From the NCBI GenBank assembly GCA_964517075.1, contig CAZFAT010000046.1, positions 1 through 5,304 of the forward strand: a DNA stretch of 5,304 bases, given 5' to 3'. Position numbers and translations under genes: made by a program. How positions within the stretch are numbered: position 1 is the stretch's first letter; the number at the start of each line of letters is the position of its first letter. The DNA is from CAZFAT01 sp964517075. Lineage in GTDB: Bacteria; Acidobacteriota; Vicinamibacteria; Vicinamibacterales; SCN-69-37. The notes under the pieces were generated by a model. It was not told where the DNA came from. It saw nothing but the letters and a program-made list of their open reading frames with translations, and made no database searches. This document shows positions 1-5,304 of this stretch, piece after piece.

Positions 1-785
1 CCCGGTCCGGGCACCGGCACGGGGGCCGGCGCCGGGGTCAGGACGTCAATCAGAATCCGGGCTGGCATGGCCGTGTCGATGCGGACGTCGGCGGCCGCCG
101 GTCCCAGCGTGAAGACCACCGAGACGCCTTCGACGCGCGCGCTGGCTACCAGTTCGGGCACCAGGCCGGTGATGGGGCTGGTGTCGAGCGCGACGGCGTC
201 GAAGCGGGCCACGATCCGGGTGCCCTCCCGCGTTACTTGCACGGGCGCCGGCGGATCCACGTCGAGCACGATGCGCCCGTTTGGCCCCTGGCGCTCGAAT
301 CGTCCCCTGACGCGCGGCATCCGAACGTCGCCGACGAGAATGACGCGCGTGGGCCGGCGAATCTCGACGGCCACTCCGAGGGCCGGCCCGAGCGCCTGAC
401 GGATGAACTCAACGGGCACGAACCACGCGTTGCGATCGCGCTGCACCGGCGCCGGCAGCGAGACGACCCGGCCCGGACCCACCGACGCAAACGACTGGCC
501 GGGAATCAGGAGGATGGACTGGCCGCGGCCCTCGAGCGTGAGACCCCCGACCAGCGTGTCCTCGGCGACCTTCAGCCCGAAGATCGTCGCGACCTGATCG
601 AGCGGCACCATGTCCACGCCGCCCGCCGTGCGGAACGGCAGCGCCCGGCGTCCGGCCGTGGTGTAGATGGTGAACGATGTCGCGGTGGCCTGCGACCGCG
701 GATGCGCGGTGAGCGTGGCGGCAACCACCGCCGTCAGGACCGTGACGCGCAGCACAAGGGCGGCGGACGCAGCGCGAGAAGGCAA
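1..785 (-). CDS. Secreted cell-wall protein, N-terminal part; probable N-acetylmuramoyl-L-alanine amidase targeting region (partial, runs off left edge)
   Basis: This frame stays open from about 785 down to base 1 with no stop, giving about 261 residues; the C-terminus lies beyond the window. Numbering from a TTG at 785, residues 1-33 look like a Sec signal peptide (Arg4 and Arg13, hydrophobic stretch about 14-27, likely cleavage after SQA). Residues about 45-152 resemble the copper amine oxidase N1-like domain: a VPLDQVATIFGL segment and later a WFVPVEFIRQALG segment, with beta strands between. Residues about 155-249 look like an AMIN domain (GRIVLDVDPPAPVQV, then alternating strands). Residues 250-261 are a Pro/Ala/Val linker. 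In known proteins this architecture often precedes a zinc amidase_3 domain that cleaves septal peptidoglycan; that catalytic part is inferred, not seen. The start is uncertain: TTG 785 and GTG 755 are both in frame, neither has a good ribosome site, and the nearest ATG (793) is in another frame. Alternative: another AMIN protein such as a secretin-associated one. Confidence 0.6.
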   Translation of the reverse strand, partial: MPSRAASAALVLRVTVLTAVVAATLTAHPRSQATATSFTIYTTAGRRALPFRTAGGVDMVPLDQVATIFGLKVAEDTLVGGLTLEGRGQSILLIPGQSFASVGPGRVVSLPAPVQRDRNAWFVPVEFIRQALGPALGVAVEIRRPTRVILVGDVRMPRVRGRFERQGPNGRIVLDVDPPAPVQVTREGTRIVARFDAVALDTSPITGLVPELVASARVEGVSVVFTLGPAAADVRIDTAMPARILIDVLTPAPAPVPVPGP

Positions 786-960
786 CGGCTCATGATAGCA
801 ACCCGGGCAAGCCTGATATCGTAGGGGTTTCGCCGGCGCGCCTTGGCGTGTCCAGCCGCCCGTTCGGACACGGGCGAGGGCGCGGCGGCACACACAGACA
901 AAGGATGCGTCGCCCGGTCGGCGTCCGGACCGGCGACCCTGCTTCGTGCGGTCCGATTCA
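786..960. promoter_or_regulatory. Divergent intergenic region between the cell-wall gene and the efflux operon
   Basis: These 175 bases separate two genes transcribed away from each other, so promoters for both directions should lie here. I see no convincing -35/-10 pair. The best minus-strand -10-like hexamer is TACGAT (823 down to 818), about 25 bases upstream of the ATG at 793, without a recognisable -35. The plus-strand side shows no good -10 and no purine-rich ribosome site before the ATG at 961. A CA-rich stretch (889-903) is the only break in the GC-rich background. Inverted repeats are present and the clearest is listed separately. Regulatory role is inferred from position only. Confidence 0.5.
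847..872. repeat. 7-bp perfect inverted repeat, candidate operator
   Basis: The arms CGTGTCC (847-853) and GGACACG (866-872) are perfect reverse complements around a 12-base spacer, about 90 bases upstream of the adaptor ATG. Spacing and position would suit a dimeric regulator such as the TetR or MarR proteins that commonly control RND operons, but no regulator gene is visible here. In such GC-rich DNA a 7-bp match can arise by chance. It could also form a weak hairpin in RNA; no T-run follows, so it is not an intrinsic terminator. Confidence 0.35.
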
Positions 961-2139
961 ATGACAAATCGATGGTTTCTGTTGCGGCGTCCTGCCGACC
1001 GCCCGGCCGCGCGTGTCATGCCCTTCGTTCTGGCCGGGTGCCTGGCGGCCTGCGGCGGCTCGCCTCCGGAGGGGGCCGCGGGCGCCGGCGGAGGCGGGCG
1101 GGGCGCCATGCCGCCCATGCCGGTCGAGATCGTGGACCTGACGCCCGCCCCGGTGGAGCAGAGCAGCGAGTATGTCGGGGTCATCAAATCGCGACGCTCC
1201 ACGACCATCCAGCCGCAGGCCGAGGGCATCGTCACGCGGATCCTGGTGGCGTCGGGCGCGCGCGTCACGCCCGGCACGCCGCTCTTCGAGATTGACTCGA
1301 CGGCGCAGCAGGCGGGTCTCGCCAGCCTGCAGTCCGTGCGCGCGGCCCGGCAAGCGGACGCGGCGCTGGCCGCCCAGCAGGCGGCTCGCGCCCAGGCCCT
1401 GCTCAAGGTGGGCGCCATGAGCGAGCAGGAGTTCGAGCAGGCGGCGACGGCGCGCACGACGGCCGATGCGCAGTTGGTCGCCGTCGAGGAGCAGATCCGG
1501 CAGCTTCAGGCCGAGCTGGCGTATTACCGAGTCACCTCGCCCACGGCCGGTGTCGTCGGCGACATTCCCATCCGCGTGGGCGATCGGGTCACGAAGGCCA
1601 CGGAGCTGACGACCGTCGATGACAACGCGGGGCTGGAGGTCTACATCAACGTGCCGCTCCAGCAGGCCCGCGGGCTCAAGCCCGGCCTCGCCGTGCGTCT
1701 GGTGGACGACGAAGGGGAGACGATCGCCACCGAGCGCATCAGCTTTGTCGCGCCGTCGGTGGACGAGACGCAGACCGTGCTGGTGAAGGCGCCGGTGGAC
1801 GCCCGGGGCGCCCGGTTCCGCACGGACCAGTTCGTGCGGGCGCACGTGATCTTCAGCATGGAGCCGGGACTGACCGTGCCGGTCGTGGCCGTGTCGCGCG
1901 TGAGCGGCCAGTACTTCGTCTTCGTAGCCGACGCCGGCCCTGGCGGCGCGCTGATTGCGCGACAGCGGCCCGTCGAGCTTGGGCGTGTGATCGGCAACAA
2001 CTACGTGGTGCGGTCCGGCCTGGCGGCGGGCGATCGGCTGATCGTGTCCGGCGTCCAGAAGATTGGCGACGGCTCGCCAGTGGCGGCCGGACCGCCAGCG
2101 GCGGCGCCGGCCGCGCCCGGGCAGGGAGGGCGGCCGTAG
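961..2139 (+). CDS. RND efflux pump periplasmic adaptor (membrane fusion protein), lipoprotein
   Basis: This 392-residue protein is the periplasmic adaptor that joins the inner-membrane pump encoded next to it to an outer-membrane channel. The N-terminus is Arg-rich, then hydrophobic, and ends in tandem lipobox-like sites (LAGC with Cys27, LAAC with Cys31), followed by a Gly-rich spacer, so a lipid-anchored protein is predicted. Residues about 55-112 form the first half of a lipoyl-like domain (QPQAEGIVTRILVASG). About 113-185 are an Ala/Gln/Glu-rich coiled-coil hairpin with its turn near KVGAMS. About 186-215 are the second lipoyl half with the YYRVTSPTAGVVG hallmark. A beta-barrel (about 221-305) and a membrane-proximal domain (about 306-372) follow, and a Pro/Ala tail ends the protein. 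Length and order match AcrA/MexA relatives. I chose ATG 961; an in-frame GTG at 946 would add five residues, and neither has a visible Shine-Dalgarno. Its stop directly abuts the pump start. The family call is firm; substrate is unknown. Confidence 0.93.
   Translation: MTNRWFLLRRPADRPAARVMPFVLAGCLAACGGSPPEGAAGAGGGGRGAMPPMPVEIVDLTPAPVEQSSEYVGVIKSRRSTTIQPQAEGIVTRILVASGARVTPGTPLFEIDSTAQQAGLASLQSVRAARQADAALAAQQAARAQALLKVGAMSEQEFEQAATARTTADAQLVAVEEQIRQLQAELAYYRVTSPTAGVVGDIPIRVGDRVTKATELTTVDDNAGLEVYINVPLQQARGLKPGLAVRLVDDEGETIATERISFVAPSVDETQTVLVKAPVDARGARFRTDQFVRAHVIFSMEPGLTVPVVAVSRVSGQYFVFVADAGPGGALIARQRPVELGRVIGNNYVVRSGLAAGDRLIVSGVQKIGDGSPVAAGPPAAAPAAPGQGGRP
2123..2130 (+). promoter_or_regulatory. 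Ribosome binding site for the RND pump gene
   Basis: A purine block AGGGAGGG, inside the last codons of the adaptor gene, ends nine bases before the GTG at 2140. It matches the anti-Shine-Dalgarno core (GGAGG at 2125-2129) and supports GTG 2140 as the true start, immediately after the adaptor TAG (2137-2139). Confidence 0.7.
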
Positions 2140-5100
2140 GTGTTCAGCGCACTCTTCATCCGTCGCCCGATTCTCGCGACCGTCTGCTCGCTGCTGGTCA
2201 TCCTGGCCGGCGCGATTTCGATTCCAACGCTGCCCATTGCGCGGTATCCCGACTTGACGCCGCCGTCCGTTTCGGTCTCGGCGTTCTACACGGGCGCGAA
2301 TGCCCAGGCGGTCGAAAGCGGCGTCACGACCCCGCTCGAGCAGGCCATCAACGGCGTCGAGGGGATGATGCACATCCGCTCGTCGAGCACGAACTCCGGG
2401 TTCAGCAATATCAACGTGACGTTCGAGATCGGGCGCGATCCGGACCTGGCGGCGGTGGACGTCCAGAACCGCGTCAACCAGGCCCTGGGCCGGCTGCCGT
2501 TGGAAGTCCGCACCAACGGCGTGAGCGTGGCGAAGAACACGGCGGGGTTTCTCGGCGCCGTCGGCGTCTTCTCGCGCGACAATCGCTATGACTCGCTCTT
2601 CATCAGCAACTACATCGACGTGTTCATTCGGGACGCGCTCAAGCGGATTCCGGGCGTCGGCAACATCATCATCTTCGGCGAGCGCAAGTTCGCCATGCGG
2701 CTCTGGCTCGATCCGGCCAAGCTGGCCGGCCGCGGGCTGACGGCCGGCGACGTCGTCGCGGCGCTGCGGGAGCAGAACGTCCAGGTCGCGGCGGGCAGCG
2801 TGGGCGATTCGCCCGCCGCGGCCGACCAGATGTTTCAGGTCAGCGTCCGCGTGGAGGGCCGGCTCGATGGCGTGGTGGCGTTCGAGCAGGTCGTGGTCAA
2901 GGCGGGCCGCGACGGCGCGCTCGTGCGGGTCCGCGATGTGGGCCGGGTGGAGCTTGGTGCCGAGAACTACGCGTCGCGCTTGCGCTTCGGGGGCCTCGAG
3001 GCGTCGGGGATCGGCATCCAGCTGTTGCCCACGGCCAACGCCATCGAGGTGTTCGACGACGTGCGCGAGGAGATGGACCGGCTGCGGGCCCAGTTCCCGC
3101 CAGGTCTCGAAGCGCTGATCGCCTTCGACAACGTCGGCGTGGTCCGCGAGTCGATCCGCGAGGTGCTGTGGACGCTGGCGGAAGCCATCGGCCTGGTCAT
3201 CCTCGTGATGTTCCTGTTCCTGCAGAATTGGCGGAGCACCATCATCCCGGCGATCACGATTCCGGTCTCGCTCATTGGGACGTTTGCGTTCGTCAAGCTC
3301 TTCGACTTTTCGATCAACACGCTGACGCTCTTCGGCATCGTGCTCGCCACCGGCATCGTGGTCGACGACGCGATTGTCGTCATTGAGAACGTGGAACGGC
3401 ACATGCGCGAGTACGGCAAGCGCGCCCGACGTGCCGCGATCGACGCGATGGGCGAGGTCTTCTCCGCCGTGGTCGTCATCGGCGTCGTGCTGATTGCCGT
3501 GTTCGTGCCCGTGGCGTTCTTTCCGGGCACGACGGGCCGGATGTATCAGCAGTTCTCGCTGACGATCGCGTTTGCGGTGCTCCTGTCCGTGTTCAATGCG
3601 CTGACGTTCACCCCCGCCCTGTCGGCCATCCTTCTCGAGAAGGAATCGCACGAACACGGGTGGTTCTTCACCGGAGTGAATCGCGTGATCGACGCGGGCA
3701 CCGACGCGTACGTGCGGCTCGTGCGCGGATTGCTGCGCTGGCGGCTGCCGGTGCTGGCGCTGTTCCTGCTGTCGCTGGCCGGCACCTGGCTCGTCTACCG
3801 CGCCGTACCCTCGTCGTTCGTCCCGAGCGAAGACGAAGGCTACTTCATCACGATTCTGCAGGCGCCCGCCGGGGCCTCGCTCGAGTACACGGAAGGAATC
3901 GCGCGCGCGGCTGAGGCGGTGATGATGCAGCAGCCGGAGATCCTCACGGCGTTCTCGGTGGCCGGCTTCAGCTTCAGCGGCTCGGCCGCGAATCAGGGAT
4001 TGATGTTCACCCGCCTGAAGGACCTGGCAGAGCGGTCTGGTCCCGACCAGTCGCTCGAGGCCGTGCTCAACCGGATTCGCGGGCCGCTCATGGGCATTCC
4101 GGGGGCGATCGTGATTCCCGTGGCGCCGCCGTCGATTCAGGGGTTGTCGGCGTTCGGGGGATTCCAGTTCCAGGTGCTCGATCAGTCCGGCGGCGACATC
4201 ACCCGGCTCGCGAGCGTCACCCAGCAGATCGCCGCGGCCGGCAACCAGTCGGGACAGGTCACCGGCCTGTTCAGCACCTTCACCGCCAACGACCCGCAGA
4301 TCGTCGTGGACATCAATCGCGACCGCGCGCGCAGCCTGGGCGTGCCGATTCGCGAGGTGACCGACGCCCTGGCCGTGCTCCTGGGATCGCAGTACGTGAA
4401 CGACTTCGACTTCAATAATCGCCCGTATCGCGTCTACGTGCAGGGCGATCAGGAATACCGCGCGGCGCCGTCCAATCTTCGCCAGTACTACGCGCGGTCA
4501 TCGACGGGCTCGATGGTGCCGCTCGAGACGGTCGTGACGCTGCGAGAGACGACGGCGCCGACCGTCATCAGCCACTTCAACTTGTTTCGATCGACCGAGA
4601 TCACCGGCGGTCCGGCGCCCGGCGTCAGCTCGGGACAGGCACTGCAGGCGATGGATCGCATCGCCGCGGAGACCCTGCCGGCCGGATTCAGCTACGCGTG
4701 GGCGGGGCAGGCCCTCGAGGAAATCACCGGCGGCGCGCAGGCCGTGAACATCTTCGGGTTGAGCTTGTTGCTCGTGTATCTGGTGCTCGCCGCGCAGTAC
4801 GAGAGCTGGGTGCTGCCGTTCATCATTCTGCTGGCGGTGCCGCTCGCCGTGTTCGGCGCGCTGGGCGCGCAGTGGGCGCGCGGCCTCACCAACGACGTGT
4901 TCTGCCAGATCGGACTGGTCATGCTGATTGGGCTCGCCGCCAAGAACTCGATCCTGATCGTCGAGTTCGCCGAGCAGCTCCGCGCGCAGGGCCGATCCAT
5001 AGTCGAGGCGGCGGTGGAATCGGCGCGGATCCGCCTGCGGCCCATTCTCATGACGTCGTTCGCCTTCATCCTGGGCGTGCTGCCGCTGGCGCTGGCGACC

Positions 5101-5286
5101 GGCGCCGGCTCGGCGGCGCGCAACTCCGTGGGCACGGCCGTGGCGGGCGGCATGCTGGCGTCCACGATGCTGTCGATCGTCTTCATTCCGGTGCTCTATG
5201 TCCTCATTCGGTCCGTGGCGCCAGGGCGCATCGGGCGCAGCCACGCCGACGACGAACTGCCGGCGACGGGAGGCGTGCATGGTTAG
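2140..5286 (+). CDS. RND multidrug efflux transporter, HAE1 family (AcrB/MexB-like) inner-membrane pump
   Basis: This 1048-residue proton-driven antiporter is expected to work as a trimer in the inner membrane, exporting hydrophobic or amphiphilic compounds through the adaptor and an outer-membrane channel. Length is almost that of AcrB. TM1 lies at about 10-30, followed by a large periplasmic pore/docking loop (31-335). TM2-TM6 span about 340-497 and TM7 about 535-555. A second periplasmic loop (556-865) precedes TM8-TM12 (about 868-1025). The proton relay is intact: Asp409-Asp410 in GIVVDDAIVVIENVER (TM4), Lys935 in GLAAKNSILIVEF (TM10) and Arg967 in RLRPILMTSFAFILG (TM11). The double Asp argues for the HAE1 drug/solvent branch over the heavy-metal branch. 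Phe137, Phe179, Phe610, Phe612 and Phe623 align by eye with the AcrB phenylalanine-rich pocket and switch loop (GFSFSG). It starts at GTG right after the adaptor stop, with a good ribosome site. The C-terminal tail is short and polar. No truncation or missing motif was found. Substrate cannot be assigned. Confidence 0.96.
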   Translation: MFSALFIRRPILATVCSLLVILAGAISIPTLPIARYPDLTPPSVSVSAFYTGANAQAVESGVTTPLEQAINGVEGMMHIRSSSTNSGFSNINVTFEIGRDPDLAAVDVQNRVNQALGRLPLEVRTNGVSVAKNTAGFLGAVGVFSRDNRYDSLFISNYIDVFIRDALKRIPGVGNIIIFGERKFAMRLWLDPAKLAGRGLTAGDVVAALREQNVQVAAGSVGDSPAAADQMFQVSVRVEGRLDGVVAFEQVVVKAGRDGALVRVRDVGRVELGAENYASRLRFGGLEASGIGIQLLPTANAIEVFDDVREEMDRLRAQFPPGLEALIAFDNVGVVRESIREVLWTLAEAIGLVILVMFLFLQNWRSTIIPAITIPVSLIGTFAFVKLFDFSINTLTLFGIVLATGIVVDDAIVVIENVERHMREYGKRARRAAIDAMGEVFSAVVVIGVVLIAVFVPVAFFPGTTGRMYQQFSLTIAFAVLLSVFNALTFTPALSAILLEKESHEHGWFFTGVNRVIDAGTDAYVRLVRGLLRWRLPVLALFLLSLAGTWLVYRAVPSSFVPSEDEGYFITILQAPAGASLEYTEGIARAAEAVMMQQPEILTAFSVAGFSFSGSAANQGLMFTRLKDLAERSGPDQSLEAVLNRIRGPLMGIPGAIVIPVAPPSIQGLSAFGGFQFQVLDQSGGDITRLASVTQQIAAAGNQSGQVTGLFSTFTANDPQIVVDINRDRARSLGVPIREVTDALAVLLGSQYVNDFDFNNRPYRVYVQGDQEYRAAPSNLRQYYARSSTGSMVPLETVVTLRETTAPTVISHFNLFRSTEITGGPAPGVSSGQALQAMDRIAAETLPAGFSYAWAGQALEEITGGAQAVNIFGLSLLLVYLVLAAQYESWVLPFIILLAVPLAVFGALGAQWARGLTNDVFCQIGLVMLIGLAAKNSILIVEFAEQLRAQGRSIVEAAVESARIRLRPILMTSFAFILGVLPLALATGAGSAARNSVGTAVAGGMLASTMLSIVFIPVLYVLIRSVAPGRIGRSHADDELPATGGVHG
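5268..5273 (+). promoter_or_regulatory. Ribosome binding site for the downstream gene
   Basis: GGGAGG sits five bases before an ATG at 5279, inside the last codons of the pump gene. This is one of the best Shine-Dalgarno matches in the window and is the main support for a third operon gene starting there. Confidence 0.65.
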
Positions 5287-5304
5287 CGCCGCGCGCACGG
5301 CGAC
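5279..5304 (+). CDS. Start of a third operon gene (partial, runs off right edge); identity not visible
   Basis: An ATG at 5279 opens a frame different from the pump gene, overlaps the pump stop (TAG 5284-5286) by eight bases, and reads MVSAARTA before the window ends. The strong ribosome site just upstream and the overlap indicate a translationally coupled gene. Only eight full codons are visible, so no family can be recognised. By position, an outer-membrane efflux channel (TolC/OprM/NodT type) is the natural guess, because adaptor-pump-channel order is common for HAE1 operons; a regulator or unrelated gene is possible. Confidence 0.6.

Noticed and set aside
1..40. GC-rich Pro/Ala/Val/Gly-coding stretch as a possible repeat array
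   Set aside because: It codes for a short Pro-rich linker in the open minus-strand frame and shows no regular repeat unit; it is a normal interdomain linker.
237..824. 195-codon plus-strand open frame in the left region
   Set aside because: It is the shadow of the minus-strand amidase-like gene, whose frame gives a signal peptide and recognisable beta domains; the plus-strand product is Arg-rich and featureless.
946..960. GTG at 946 as the adaptor start
   Set aside because: In frame and possible, but it adds only MRSDS before the ATG, has no ribosome site, and does not improve the lipoprotein signal; ATG 961 is preferred with modest confidence.
843..1295. 150-codon plus-strand open frame across the intergenic region and adaptor start
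   Set aside because: It overlaps the adaptor's lipobox and lipoyl coding region in another frame, and its product is Arg/Gly/Ala-rich without any domain.
958..3657. 899-codon open frame on the minus strand opposite the adaptor and pump genes
   Set aside because: It is antisense to two clear genes, is rich in Arg, His, Asp and Gly with no domain-like segment, and is explained by G/C-biased third positions of the real genes removing stops from the opposite strand.
4498..5298. 266-codon open frame on the minus strand opposite the pump's 3' part
   Set aside because: Low-complexity Arg/His/Gln/Asp composition opposite conserved TM10-TM12 coding sequence; an antisense shadow.
1..5304. CRISPR array, tRNA, rRNA, insertion sequence, attachment site or intrinsic terminator
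   Set aside because: No spaced direct repeats, no transposase-like frame, no structural RNA pattern and no GC hairpin followed by a T-run were seen on either strand.

Overview
The window is very GC-rich with strongly G/C-biased third codon positions, and reads as ordinary chromosomal DNA of a Gram-negative (diderm) bacterium. It encodes an outer-membrane-type lipoprotein adaptor and an AcrB-like inner-membrane pump, which only make sense in a two-membrane envelope. The base composition, the non-ATG starts and the style of the divergent cell-wall gene would fit Acidobacteriota (Vicinamibacteria-like). That assignment is an impression, not a result.

Layout. Bases 1-785 hold, on the minus strand, the N-terminal part of a secreted protein. 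It has a signal peptide, a copper-amine-oxidase-N1-like domain, an AMIN-like beta domain and a Pro-rich linker that runs off the left edge. It is most likely the targeting half of an N-acetylmuramoyl-L-alanine amidase, but the catalytic domain would lie outside the window. Bases 786-960 are a divergent intergenic region with one clean 7-bp inverted repeat (847-872) and no recognisable strong promoter. From 961 to the right edge, a tightly packed plus-strand operon encodes a periplasmic adaptor lipoprotein (961-2139), an RND pump of the HAE1 (AcrB/MexB) type (2140-5286), and the first codons of a third gene (5279-5304, overlapping the pump stop).

How they work together. The pump takes up substrate from the periplasm and outer leaflet of the inner membrane, powered by proton influx. 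The adaptor links it to an outer-membrane channel. No channel gene is visible, but the third gene is in the position where one is often found. All catalytic and proton-relay residues checked in the pump are intact and both complete genes are near family-typical length, so the system looks functional. The substrate cannot be read from the sequence. No local regulator gene is present in the window.

I found no previously undescribed system. The points worth a second look are small: the uncertain start of the minus-strand gene (possible frameshift), the inverted repeat and a 19-codon upstream ORF in front of the efflux operon, and the coupled gene junctions.
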